From contig NZ_CP071501.1 of NCBI RefSeq assembly GCF_017354985.1, positions 3,883,001-3,947,000 on the forward strand: a DNA stretch of 64,000 bases, read 5' to 3'. Position 1 is the first letter of the stretch, and every line of letters starts with the position of its first letter. This DNA comes from Shewanella cyperi. GTDB taxonomy: Bacteria > Pseudomonadota > Gammaproteobacteria > Enterobacterales > Shewanellaceae. Below the pieces are notes generated by a model. That model did no database searches and had not been told where the DNA came from. It worked only from the letters and a program-made list of their open reading frames with translations. A program made the translations under genes and the position numbers. Positions 46,209-55,071 of this stretch are shown here, piece by piece.

Positions 46209-47711
46209 ATGTTCAAGGAAAGAAATAAACTGTATCTGGCCTGCCTTATAGCAGCCAGTCTACTGGTTGGTTGCGGTGGTTCAGGAAGCAATAGCAATCA
46301 AAATCAAGTAGAAGAGACACCACCGCCGCCACCACCACCACCGCCACCACCACCGCCGCCGCCGCCGCCGCCAGTGAATGTCTCAGGTAAAGTCATTGAT
46401 GGCTATGTTTCCGGCGCCACTGTTTGGCTGGATATTAACGGCAACGGCATTTTTGATGAATCGGAGCCCAAGACAGTTTCCGAGGCTGGCGGAAATTACC
46501 GCCTGGAACTGCCCGATGAGCTGAAGGATTGTGCCGTTTACAGCAACCTTTATGTTGATGTGCCCATGGGTGCCATGGATGAAGACACTGGCGAGGTGAC
46601 CGAAGCCTATCAGATGATGTTCCCGGCCCGTCTGTCGCCCCTGTCTGACGAAGATATCTTCAACATATCGCCACTCACTACTGTGCTGGCGGACCTTATC
46701 AAGGCCGACTTGGCGAAGGACAAGCAAAATGGCTTATCCTGCGGTGAGCTTAAGAGCAGCGCACAGCTGAGAAGCGACATTCAAAGTAAACTGGATGATG
46801 CCATAGCCAATCTGGTGGCCCACTACAATATCGCCGCCGCAACCATCTTCGCCGACTTTATCGGCGCAGAAGACGAAGCCACCAAGCAATTGGCCCTGAG
46901 CATAGTCAAAGGCCTTAAGGCAAGCTATGCCTATAAGGACACTGTCAAGGCCAAATACCCCCAAGCCAGCTATATCCGGGTTGAATATTTCCAGGGCAGT
47001 GAATCAGACAATCAAAACGCCTATCCCGACGCCTGGTATCGCCAGACCGCGGTGTGGCTGCCAGATGGTTTTGAGAGTGAACTGGTGAAAATGGCCGACG
47101 ATCTCAACCGGGAAATCAGACCTATTTATCTGCGCAAGGTGCAGGATAAGACCTGGGGCGATGGCACACTGAGTATCACCAAGGACATTGCCAGCCAGGG
47201 TGGTGATGACAGCCCTTACATTTGCTCAAGCAGCGAAGCGGTTTCTATCAGCCGCAATGGCGTGACCTACAAGCTGGATAACGGTTCCTCAGGTGGTCAG
47301 GCTGACAGCATCCAGGCCTGTGTCAATGATGGCCTGGTGCGGGATCCGCGCAGATACTTCTATGTGGATTATCTGGCACAAGGCGTCAGATATGACGCCA
47401 GATTTGACGTCAATGCTAACCAAAGTGACTATTATGCGCTGCCGACCTGGGTCCAACTCGAACAGCAGGAACCAATGGACTTCAGTGAATTGATTGCCCA
47501 CTTCGAAACCCTGGAGTATGTCTTTGACGCCGAAGTGAATAACAGCAGATACGAATCCTGGCACAAGCGCTCCACCGATGATGCCCATGGCAACCGGGTG
47601 CAAATTGATAAGTATTCCACCGGCCAATGGGTCCGCCTGAGCTATCGCGATGACGGCACTTATTTTAAGGAATGCAGTCAGGACGGCAAAATCTGGGGCA
47701 GCTGCACCTAA
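46209..47711 (+). CDS. lipoprotein with 18-proline linker
   Basis: A 500-residue lipoprotein. Its signal peptide ends in the lipobox LLVGC (Cys at about 22), then a Ser/Asn/Gly stretch, 18 consecutive prolines (codons 46320-46373), and a beta-sandwich-like domain beginning VSGKVIDGYVSGATVWLDIN, with an acidic DINGNGIFDE loop that could bind calcium. The last 250 residues are unfamiliar. The proline rod suggests the body projects from the membrane surface. The ATG at 46209 has a GGAGA nine bases away; an ATG at 46170 is possible. Function unknown. Confidence 0.65.
   Translation: MFKERNKLYLACLIAASLLVGCGGSGSNSNQNQVEETPPPPPPPPPPPPPPPPPPVNVSGKVIDGYVSGATVWLDINGNGIFDESEPKTVSEAGGNYRLELPDELKDCAVYSNLYVDVPMGAMDEDTGEVTEAYQMMFPARLSPLSDEDIFNISPLTTVLADLIKADLAKDKQNGLSCGELKSSAQLRSDIQSKLDDAIANLVAHYNIAAATIFADFIGAEDEATKQLALSIVKGLKASYAYKDTVKAKYPQASYIRVEYFQGSESDNQNAYPDAWYRQTAVWLPDGFESELVKMADDLNREIRPIYLRKVQDKTWGDGTLSITKDIASQGGDDSPYICSSSEAVSISRNGVTYKLDNGSSGGQADSIQACVNDGLVRDPRRYFYVDYLAQGVRYDARFDVNANQSDYYALPTWVQLEQQEPMDFSELIAHFETLEYVFDAEVNNSRYESWHKRSTDDAHGNRVQIDKYSTGQWVRLSYRDDGTYFKECSQDGKIWGSCT
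46320..46373 (+). repeat. CCA/CCG run encoding 18 prolines
   Basis: Eighteen consecutive proline codons, a mix of CCA and CCG. Translation would be expected to need EF-P. The triplet tract could vary in length between strains. Confidence 0.9.
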
Positions 47712-47735
47712 GCCCGGACCGCAGGCCTTGCCACA

Positions 47736-47770
47736 CAAAAGCGCCATATCACAAGGATATGGCGCTTACG
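47736..47770 (-). terminator. hairpin, probable terminator of the secreted hydrolase gene
   Basis: AAGCGCCATATC/GATATGGCGCTT stem with a 5-base loop between convergent genes. A TTTTG run follows on the minus strand; there is no T-run on the plus strand. Confidence 0.6.
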
Positions 47771-47824
47771 CGATAACCAAGCGCCATTAAGCTCTTGCGC
47801 TCGCCAGGGCCCACACTGGTGACA

Positions 47825-48835
47825 TTAGAGATAGATTTTCAGCCAAGCCAAAATCTTGTTGAATGCCGCTTCACGGTGAGGCTTGAGTCCATGATCCCCA
47901 TCCCGGTAAATGACCAGTTCATGGGGGCGCCCTGCTTGTATCAGCCTATCAGCAAGCCTGCGGGATTGTGCCACATTCACCCGATCGTCCTTATCACCGT
48001 GGAGCAGTAAAACAGGCATGTTGTCAGGTAAATCCTGGTACCAGAACATCACTGAACGCTTTTCCAATTCTGCCTGGGTGTTGGTTTGATAGTTGGGGAT
48101 CCGGTATTGATATACAGCTTCCATCTCGGGGCGTTCTTCATGGGTTTTGGTCAGATCTGACATACCGGCCCATACGATAATGGTCTTCAAATTCAGCTGC
48201 TGCCGGGCAGCCATATAAGTCATATGCCCGCCCCGACTGACCCCAAACATAGCGACTCGGGCAGGGTCAACTTCGGGTAAGCGCCGCCCCAGTTCAACCA
48301 GCTTAATCACATCATTGAGATCCTTGCCGCCAAACTCATCCTGCTGCCTATATTGACTGGCGAGCACAATATACCCGGCATCGGCAAATCGGCTTTGGGT
48401 TTCAAGAAATCCAAATAAACTCAATGAACCAAATTTGCCATTCCCACCCCGATTAAAGATCAGCAAAGGTTTTTTTACATCACCATTCCCATCCTTTCTG
48501 GCAAGGTAGTATCCCTCTACCTCAACCTCATCGACCAGATAGCGAATATTAAAACAGTCATATGTTTGTTTGACCTCCTGATAGCGCTCCTCACTGAATC
48601 TATTTTTAATTTTTCGCTCAAACAGCAGCTTTGCAAAGAAACCATCACCTTTTCCCATGCGGGTGAGCACATCCACGGTGGAAAACGCAACAAATCCATC
48701 ATAAGTCTGCCTGTCATTTGCGAAACAAGAGGTCTTTGATACTAAATCAGGCTCGCTGGCGAGAGCAGCAGCAGGGAACACCAGGCCCCAGATAAAAAAC
48801 AGATTAATTGCGCAAAATTTTGTTAAGAATTGCAT
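47825..48835 (-). CDS. secreted alpha/beta hydrolase (S9-like)
   Basis: A 336-residue exported hydrolase, signal peptide ending AALAS near residue 27. The nucleophile Ser is in GVSRGGHMTY, with Asp in HGDKDDRV and His in DGDHGLKPH, giving a complete triad. The layout resembles prolyl-oligopeptidase (S9) or dienelactone-hydrolase-like enzymes but without a propeller domain, so it may act on peptides or esters. ATG 48835 follows GAGGAGAC; a TTG 15 bases upstream is rejected. It is divergent from the LytS-type kinase. Confidence 0.8.
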   Translation of the reverse strand: MQFLTKFCAINLFFIWGLVFPAAALASEPDLVSKTSCFANDRQTYDGFVAFSTVDVLTRMGKGDGFFAKLLFERKIKNRFSEERYQEVKQTYDCFNIRYLVDEVEVEGYYLARKDGNGDVKKPLLIFNRGGNGKFGSLSLFGFLETQSRFADAGYIVLASQYRQQDEFGGKDLNDVIKLVELGRRLPEVDPARVAMFGVSRGGHMTYMAARQQLNLKTIIVWAGMSDLTKTHEERPEMEAVYQYRIPNYQTNTQAELEKRSVMFWYQDLPDNMPVLLLHGDKDDRVNVAQSRRLADRLIQAGRPHELVIYRDGDHGLKPHREAAFNKILAWLKIYL

Positions 48836-48944
48836 CTCTAGTCTCCTCAAATTAAGTTGGAGCTAGAATAACGAGCGGGTTCAGGGTAAGGTGAAATATT
48901 CGATTAACCTGCCCTATTTCCCGTTAAACGGACCTGAAGCCTCG

Positions 48945-50030
48945 ATGAATAGAAACACAAGTACCCTAAAAAACGGCTTCAAGGCAGGACAAGGGGCGCG
49001 ACTGATACTGGCTCATGGCTGCTTTTTATTGCTGCTCACCGCCATTACCTTCCTGTTTTCATCACGCCTGAAACCCGATATTGCGGGACTTCCAGCCGAT
49101 TATCTGGGCACTCACTTTTTTCAGCATCTGCTACCCAATCTGATCTTGTTCTATCTGTTTTATTCATTTCTGGCAAAGGTGGCTTTAACGCATTCGGTAA
49201 AATTTTTTCTCGTCGGTTCCTTGTTTTGCATAGGAATATCAACCTACCTGGATGTGCAATTAGATCTCATACTGATCGATAACCAGCTCCCCGATACTTA
49301 CAGAACCCTGGTTAATTACCTGATCATGTCCAACCTCATTGCCAACTGTTTTTTCAGCCTTTGTGCCACTTTTTTTAGATTCACAATAGATTGGTTTGAC
49401 AACAAAAATATTGAGAAAGCCCTGAAATTATCCGTTCTGGAAGCCGAATTAGCGCTGCTAAAAAGTCAAACCAACCCACACTTTTTGTTCAATACCTTAA
49501 ATTCACTCTACTCAAGTGCTTATCAGGAAGGCGCAATGACCACGGCTAAAGGTATCAACTATCTTGCCGAGCAATTGAGATACCTGCTCTATTTAAACCT
49601 GGACGATCCCATTCTTCTCAGCCGTGAAATTACCTTTATTGAACAATATATCGCCCTGCAACAGCTTAGATTTGGTGACAGTTTGAATATCAATTTCTCC
49701 GTCCACGGAGCAAACCATGATGTCAGGGTATACCCCATGCTGTTAATGCCTCTGGTAGAAAATGCGGTAAAGCATGGTTATGGCCCTAAAAGTGATGCCG
49801 ACATTGTCATTTCTATTGTCTGCAAAGAAAATAAAATCACGGTTACAACAGCCAACCCAATCAATACCTCCACCTTGGCATCAAATAAAAGTGGCGGATT
49901 GGGACTGGCTAATGTCAAAGACAGATTGAGTTATCTCTACCCCCAGTGCCATAAATTTGTGGTAACCGTCGAAGACAATATTTTTAATACTTATATGGAG
50001 CTGAATAGTAATGAAGCTTGTCATAGTTGA
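48945..50030 (+). CDS. LytS/AlgZ-type sensor histidine kinase
   Basis: A 361-residue kinase with about four membrane helices in the first 175 residues, then the His-kinase domain with the acceptor His in QTNPHFLFNTLNSLYS, typical of the LytS/YehU/AlgZ class, an N-box VENAVKHGYG and GGLGLANVKDRL. No recognisable periplasmic sensor is present; the membrane part probably senses a signal in or near the bilayer. A GTG at 48891 offers an alternative longer start. It overlaps the response regulator gene by 20 bases. Confidence 0.82.
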   Translation: MNRNTSTLKNGFKAGQGARLILAHGCFLLLLTAITFLFSSRLKPDIAGLPADYLGTHFFQHLLPNLILFYLFYSFLAKVALTHSVKFFLVGSLFCIGISTYLDVQLDLILIDNQLPDTYRTLVNYLIMSNLIANCFFSLCATFFRFTIDWFDNKNIEKALKLSVLEAELALLKSQTNPHFLFNTLNSLYSSAYQEGAMTTAKGINYLAEQLRYLLYLNLDDPILLSREITFIEQYIALQQLRFGDSLNINFSVHGANHDVRVYPMLLMPLVENAVKHGYGPKSDADIVISIVCKENKITVTTANPINTSTLASNKSGGLGLANVKDRLSYLYPQCHKFVVTVEDNIFNTYMELNSNEACHS

Positions 50031-50685
50031 TGATGAGCAGCCGGCAATTTCGCTGTTATTGTCATATTGCAGCAAGATCCCTCAGTTGGAAGTCTGCGCG
50101 ACCTTCGAAGATCCCTTGCTGGCCATGCAATACATGAATTCCCATGATGTCGATGTCTTGATTTCAGATATCGACATGCCGGGACTGAATGGTATAGAGC
50201 TGTGTAAAAGCTTGGTTCGTCCCATCAAAACCATTTTTGTCACTGCCCATGATGATTTTGCGGTTGAAGGCTTTGGTCTGAGTGCCATTGATTATCTATT
50301 AAAGCCTGTGGCTTTCCCCCGATTTCTTCAGGCTATAAACAAGATAAGTCTTAACGGAACCGCCATCACTGGCCCAAGTAAAGACTATATGTTCATCAAG
50401 ATCGATGGCATAAAGAAACGGGTAGATATCCAAGAGATTCTCTTTATTGAAGCTCAAGGGGATTATCTGAAAATCAAGTTGAAAGACAAACATTACCTGA
50501 TACTGCAAACCATGAGTGAAATCGATAAGCAGCTACAAGGGTTTGACTTTATTAGGATTCACCGCTCTTACATAGTGAACTTAGCCTATGTTGATCTCAT
50601 AGATAAGGATTACCTGGTGATTGGGGACTGCGAGCTGACCATAGGTAAAACCTATCGAAATGCATTACATGCCAGGCTCAACTGA
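50011..50685 (+). CDS. LytTR-family response regulator
   Basis: A 224-residue regulator with a receiver domain (Asp7-Asp8 cluster, phospho-acceptor Asp53 in ISDIDMPGLNG, Lys in LLKPV) and a C-terminal LytTR DNA-binding domain (about 125-222, with LFIEAQGDYLKI and IRIHRSYIVNL). Paired with the overlapping LytS-type kinase. LytTR regulators bind direct repeats and often control envelope, adhesion or nutrient-uptake genes; the neighbouring hydrolase and lipoprotein are possible targets, which is speculation. Confidence 0.88.
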   Translation: MKLVIVDDEQPAISLLLSYCSKIPQLEVCATFEDPLLAMQYMNSHDVDVLISDIDMPGLNGIELCKSLVRPIKTIFVTAHDDFAVEGFGLSAIDYLLKPVAFPRFLQAINKISLNGTAITGPSKDYMFIKIDGIKKRVDIQEILFIEAQGDYLKIKLKDKHYLILQTMSEIDKQLQGFDFIRIHRSYIVNLAYVDLIDKDYLVIGDCELTIGKTYRNALHARLN

Positions 50686-50817
50686 GCCGGCATCTGTCAA
50701 CTATTGCTCCCCAGTTGCCATGACAAAGAAAAACAACCATCTCAAGTCATAGGCCAGCTTGACTCAGCCCCGTCACATCAGTGGCTGTTACTGGGTTTTT
50801 CCCCTGGCACCTTGAAT

Positions 50818-51345
50818 TCAGGGCCGCTCAGGCTGCAGCGAAATCCCGCGGTAAAACCGGTACTGCTCGGCGTCGTCGTCGAGGAATTGGGATTGTTGCA
50901 GCCATTGCCAGCCCTGGCCCTTGGGTTCAAACAAGAGTTGGATCAGCGCCGGTCTGTCGTCCAGCTTGCCCTCTCCCAGCAACGAGTAACCATCTCCACG
51001 GCGATAGAGGCTGAAGCGCTGGCGTTTGTCCTCGCCGACGCCATCGTAATAGGTCAGCCAGATCTGTTCTTCCTGCTGCAACCTGAACCACCAGGTTTCA
51101 CTGAAGCTGTGACGGGCCGCTTCGCTGACCGAAATCACCAACTGGCGACCATCGGCGGAGCAAAGTACCTCTGTGCTAACTGTCTTTGGGGTTTCCTGGG
51201 CTTGGGCGGAGGGCCCCTGCCAGTGACCGGCAAGGGTGCGACAGAAGTCGCCAAAGGAAGCTGGCGCCGCCAGCAGCGGCGCACAGCCGAACAATAGCAG
51301 GGCGCTAAAAGAGTTCGATATCGTCTTTACGGTAAAGGTGTTCAT
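50818..51345 (-). CDS. exported protein of unknown function
   Basis: A 175-residue protein with a signal peptide, hydrophobic core SALLLFGCAPLLAAP; a lipobox-like LFGC is present but the Phe at -2 is atypical, so export as a soluble protein is equally likely. The mature part has WWFRLQQEEQIWLTYYDG and a beta-strand-rich pattern suggestive of a small lipocalin-like or DUF barrel. Start ATG 51345 lies 41 bases inside the upstream gene. I do not recognise the family. Confidence 0.5.
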   Translation of the reverse strand: MNTFTVKTISNSFSALLLFGCAPLLAAPASFGDFCRTLAGHWQGPSAQAQETPKTVSTEVLCSADGRQLVISVSEAARHSFSETWWFRLQQEEQIWLTYYDGVGEDKRQRFSLYRRGDGYSLLGEGKLDDRPALIQLLFEPKGQGWQWLQQSQFLDDDAEQYRFYRGISLQPERP

Positions 51346-51880
51346 CCCGATAGAGTGCCAAGGCTTCATGAAGTGGAGTGCCCTGCAGCACAAGATCGAA
51401 CATTTTTCTTTCACATTCAAGAGAGTATGTAGTTTTTATCTGCTGCTGTATTTTTTCCCAGGCCTCAACCCTGAGCCTTTGTTCTTCATCGCAGAGCAGT
51501 TCCTCCGTCAGTGCCAGCCCGGTCACCACGTGTTGCAGCCGCTGTGACAGGCGGTCATAAAACTGGAAGGCCACCACTCCCTTATCGATTTCGGTTTCCA
51601 GGGAGATGCCATGGCGGATAATGTCAGTCGGAGTGTCCGGCTGCTGTGCCAAATGCAGGTTAACCTGGCGTAAGTGGGAGGCCATATCGGTAAACTGCTG
51701 TCCCAGACCGGTAACATTGTAGTCACCGTCGGTCAGGGTCAGTTCTATTTGGGCCATGGAAAGCAACAGCAACTTGACCGTCTCCTGCACATGCACCCAG
51801 TTGGCCTGACCCAGCAGTGCCCGCTCCAACATATCCACCGACATTCCTTCTTCCATGTTGCTCTGATCTGCCATTGTCAT
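51305..51880 (-). CDS. helical cytoplasmic protein, unknown function
   Basis: A 191-residue all-helical protein with no signal peptide. ATG 51880 follows AAGGACGG; an ORF extension upstream has no ribosome site. A segment VVAFQFYDRLSQRLQHV is faintly reminiscent of regulatory helical proteins of the chemotaxis type, but I cannot support a family. Its end overlaps the next gene by 41 bases, so they are cotranscribed. Function unknown. Confidence 0.5.
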   Translation of the reverse strand: MTMADQSNMEEGMSVDMLERALLGQANWVHVQETVKLLLLSMAQIELTLTDGDYNVTGLGQQFTDMASHLRQVNLHLAQQPDTPTDIIRHGISLETEIDKGVVAFQFYDRLSQRLQHVVTGLALTEELLCDEEQRLRVEAWEKIQQQIKTTYSLECERKMFDLVLQGTPLHEALALYRDEHLYRKDDIELF

Positions 51881-51965
51881 AGCCCGTCCTTTCAGCTCTT
51901 GCGGCGACTGCGCCAAACCTGGAATAAAGTGTAGAACAGATCCCCACAGCCAGCAGTCGATAAAG

Positions 51966-51991
51966 AAAAAGGCCTGCAATTGCAGGCCTTT
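51966..51991 (-). terminator. terminator after the M16 peptidase pair
   Basis: Perfect palindrome AAAGGCCTGC/GCAGGCCTTT around AATT at 51968-51991, followed on the minus strand by TTTTTC. Confidence 0.8.
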
Positions 51992-52012
51992 GGCTGATGA
52001 CTAAGCTTGGGC

Positions 52013-53449
52013 TCAGTTGCCGAAACCCACATCCTGGATATTGACCTTGATGACCTCACCGTACTTGGCCGCAATCGGTGCTATTTCAGCGGCATTGCCG
52101 ATCAGCACAAATTGCAGATTTTCACGGGGGAAATAGCTCGCCACCAGACGCTGAGCCTCGGCCAGTGTCAGACCATCAACCCGCTGCTGGAATTCATTGA
52201 TGAAGCTGTCATCAAAGCCGTAGAGGTACATGTCCGACAGCAGACCCGCCAGCTGCCCCGCGGTCTCGAACTTGGGCGGGAACTGGCCTTTGACATAGGC
52301 CTTGGCCGAATCCAGGGTTGCCTTGTCTATTCCCTGCTCCCACAGTCTGGCGTAAGTCTTGAGCGCCAGATCTATGGCCTGCTCAGTGGTCGCCATCTTG
52401 GTAAAGGTGCTGATCTGGAACACACCGGCGCTGCTGTAGGGCACAAAGCCAGAGTGGGCGCCATAGGTCAGACCGGCATTGACCCTGAGCTCGTCATTGA
52501 GCCAAGAGGTAAAGCGGCCACCGAGTATGGTGTTGACCACGCTCAGCCCCACATAGTCGGGGTTGTCGCGGCTGATCCCCAGACTGCCGATAAGGAAGGT
52601 AGTCTCTATGGCATCGCCCTTGTCCACCAGCAGCACCCGGCTCTTGTCGAGCTTGGGCAGTCCTGCCTTGAGGTCCGGCTGTTTGAGGCCTTCCACCTTG
52701 TGCCAACCGCCAAACAGAGCTTGGAGTCGCTGCTTCATGGAGGCAGGGTCAAAGTCACCAACCACGCTGATGGCCGTGTTACCCGGCAGGTAATAGTTGG
52801 CATGGAATGCCCGCAGTGCGTCCGCGTTGAGGGTGGCCAGGGATTCCCGGGTGCCCGAACCGGCGTTACCGTAGGGATGCTGGCCAAATACCAATTTGTC
52901 GAAGTAACGGCCAATCACGGCGCGGGGGCTTTCCTTGGCCTGGCTCAGACCGGCAATCTCCCGCTGCTGCAGCTTGGCAAACTCATCGCTATTGAAGTCG
53001 GGGCGCATCAGCACGTTGGCAAATAGCGGCAGCATTACCTCTGTGTCCTTGGCCATGAAATCCGCCGCCAGTACACTGCCTTCCTTGCCGGCATCGGCAC
53101 TTAAGCTGGCGCCGAGGAAATCCACCGTCTGCTCCAACTCGGACTTTGAGCGGCCCGCGGCACCCAAAAGCAATCCCTGGGCCGTCATGGACGCTATGCC
53201 CGCGGTACTGTCATTGACACTGCCGGCACGGACCACGGCGTTGACAGTGATCAGCGGCACTTCCTTTTGAGGCATCAGGAACAGGGTCAGACCGTTGTCC
53301 AGTGTCAGTCTTTCGTAAGCGGGCACCACGAAGCCCTTGGCCGGGCTGTTATTTTGAGTGGCGACGCCAGTGCCTTGGGTCATGGCACAGGCACCCAGGG
53401 TCATCACAGTCGCCATCGCCACCACGAGTTTTAACTTGCTCAACTTCAT
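52013..53449 (-). CDS. M16 peptidase-like lipoprotein, lacking catalytic motif
   Basis: A 478-residue insulinase/M16-family protein with a lipobox (TLGAC, Cys about 21). It has both the N- and C-terminal M16 halves (for example NALANYYLPGN-type YYLPGNTAISVVGDFD and LRVNAGLTYGAHS), but where the zinc motif HXXEH should lie it reads GIASMTAQGLLL, so it is catalytically inactive. It follows the active M16 gene with a 4-base ATGA overlap, so the two form an alpha/beta-type heterodimer, as in mitochondrial processing peptidase or PqqF-like pairs. Confidence 0.82.
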   Translation of the reverse strand: MKLSKLKLVVAMATVMTLGACAMTQGTGVATQNNSPAKGFVVPAYERLTLDNGLTLFLMPQKEVPLITVNAVVRAGSVNDSTAGIASMTAQGLLLGAAGRSKSELEQTVDFLGASLSADAGKEGSVLAADFMAKDTEVMLPLFANVLMRPDFNSDEFAKLQQREIAGLSQAKESPRAVIGRYFDKLVFGQHPYGNAGSGTRESLATLNADALRAFHANYYLPGNTAISVVGDFDPASMKQRLQALFGGWHKVEGLKQPDLKAGLPKLDKSRVLLVDKGDAIETTFLIGSLGISRDNPDYVGLSVVNTILGGRFTSWLNDELRVNAGLTYGAHSGFVPYSSAGVFQISTFTKMATTEQAIDLALKTYARLWEQGIDKATLDSAKAYVKGQFPPKFETAGQLAGLLSDMYLYGFDDSFINEFQQRVDGLTLAEAQRLVASYFPRENLQFVLIGNAAEIAPIAAKYGEVIKVNIQDVGFGN

Positions 53450-54783
53450 TTATCTGTCTCCTCGGTGGCATCCAAAATGGCAACGGTACGATTGGCGCGC
53501 TTCAGATAGGTCTGCACCACACGTTGAATGTCGGCCGTGGTCACCTTGTTGTAGGCATCAGGAGCACTGAACAACTTGTCGAAGCTGCCAAAGAACAGTT
53601 CATAGGTGCCCAGGGTATTGGCCTTGCCATCTATGGTTTCCATGGTGCGATAAAAATCCATCAACTTGATGTTTTTGGCTTTTTCCAACTCTTCCTGAGT
53701 CACACCTTCGGCGGCAATTTTGTTGGTCTCGGCAATCAGCGCCTTTTCCAGCTGGTCGGCACTGACACCCGGCGCCGCGACACCCATGAGGTAATACAGA
53801 TTGGGGTCAAAGGACATGGGGAAATAGGTGTCCACTTCCAGCGCCAGCTCTTTATCCACCAAAGCCTGGTACAGGCGCGAACTGTTGCCCTGGCTCAAAA
53901 TCGAGGCCAGCAGATCCAACGCGTAGTAGTCTTCATGGCGGGTAGCCGGTACATGGTAAGCCATCATCACATTGGGGCTGGTCACAGAGGCCTTCTGCAC
54001 ATAGACCCTACGCTCACCCTTTTGCTCGGGCTCCACCGTCTTGATATCTCGGGGTGGGGCCTGGGCCGGGATCGGTGCGAAATACTTGTCGGCCAGGGCC
54101 TTAACTTCGGCCAGCTTGACGTCACCGGCCACCACCACCACGGCATTGTTGGGGGCATAATAGGTCTTGTGATATTGCACCAGGTCGTCCAGGGTCCAGG
54201 CGGCAATATCCGACTCATGGCCTATGACGGGCCAGCTGTAGGGGTGGGCACGGAAGGCGGCACCTTTCAGCTCTTCCATCAGGGTGCGCCAGTTGGAGTT
54301 TTCCAGTCCCGTGGTACGTTCGGACGCCACCACACCGCGCTCGCTCTCAACCATCTTGGCGTTGATATCCAGATTGGCAATGCGATCGGCTTCGAGATCG
54401 AAAATGGTTTCCAGGGCCGAGCTGGGGAACCAGTCGGTATAAACAGTAGTGTTTTCCGTGGTGTAGGCGTTGTTGGCGCCACCGGCCGCTTCCATGGTGC
54501 GGTCGAACATCTTCGGACCGTACTTTTTGGCACCGTTGAACATCATGTGCTCAAAAAAGTGGGAGATCCCAGTGATCCCCGGAGCCTCGTTGCGGGAACC
54601 CACCTTCCAGAACAGATACATGTTGGCATTGGGTATGGAGGAGTCCTCCAATACCATGATTTTCATACCGTTATTCAGGGTAAATTCCTGGATATCGGCA
54701 ACAGTGGTGGCCTGGCTCTGTCCCTGGACTGTCATCAGCCCCATGGCAAGCACCAGGGCTGACAGTGTGCGCTTCATTGGCAT
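53446..54783 (-). CDS. M16 zinc metallopeptidase, active subunit
   Basis: A 445-residue secreted M16 peptidase with a signal peptide ending GQSQA (about 25) and the inverted zinc motif HFFEH in SHFFEHMMFNGAKKYG, plus the downstream Glu region. It should degrade peptides or processed fragments in the periplasm or outer membrane. A GGAG site precedes ATG 54783; an ATG six bases in is possible. Coupled to the inactive lipoprotein partner. Confidence 0.88.
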   Translation of the reverse strand: MPMKRTLSALVLAMGLMTVQGQSQATTVADIQEFTLNNGMKIMVLEDSSIPNANMYLFWKVGSRNEAPGITGISHFFEHMMFNGAKKYGPKMFDRTMEAAGGANNAYTTENTTVYTDWFPSSALETIFDLEADRIANLDINAKMVESERGVVASERTTGLENSNWRTLMEELKGAAFRAHPYSWPVIGHESDIAAWTLDDLVQYHKTYYAPNNAVVVVAGDVKLAEVKALADKYFAPIPAQAPPRDIKTVEPEQKGERRVYVQKASVTSPNVMMAYHVPATRHEDYYALDLLASILSQGNSSRLYQALVDKELALEVDTYFPMSFDPNLYYLMGVAAPGVSADQLEKALIAETNKIAAEGVTQEELEKAKNIKLMDFYRTMETIDGKANTLGTYELFFGSFDKLFSAPDAYNKVTTADIQRVVQTYLKRANRTVAILDATEETDK

Positions 54784-54887
54784 CCTGCTCCTTGGCGAAT
54801 AGTTATCAAATAGTTAAACACGTTATTAGACGCAATCCCCGCCGGCAACACAAGCCGGACAGGGAGCGAATTTGTAACCTCAGGTTA

Positions 54888-54906
54888 TACCGGCGAAAAG
54901 CCGGTA
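54888..54906. other. hairpin in the intergenic region upstream of the M16 genes
   Basis: Perfect 7-base stem TACCGGC/GCCGGTA with a GAAAA loop, without a T-run. A second dyad TAACCT-C-AGGTTA lies at 54875-54887 next to it. The 288-base gap 54784-55071 otherwise contains a possible decayed coding segment (see findings). Confidence 0.5.
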
Positions 54907-55071
54907 ATCAGGGCAATAATTACAGCGTATTCAGGGCCTTCAGAGCCACCGAGGTCATGGCTTCGACGCTGTTTTCACCAACTTGTTCTTGCCCAATACA
55001 AACGCGAGCACCGGGCGCATGGGGAATATTGGTATCTGAAGGCCCTAAGCTACACTCCTGTGGGCCTGTTG

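Noticed and set aside
53302..54762. Plus-strand open frame (486 codons) across the M16 genes
   Set aside because: Antisense to two clear M16 proteins, with low-complexity His/Gly-rich translation typical of antisense frames.
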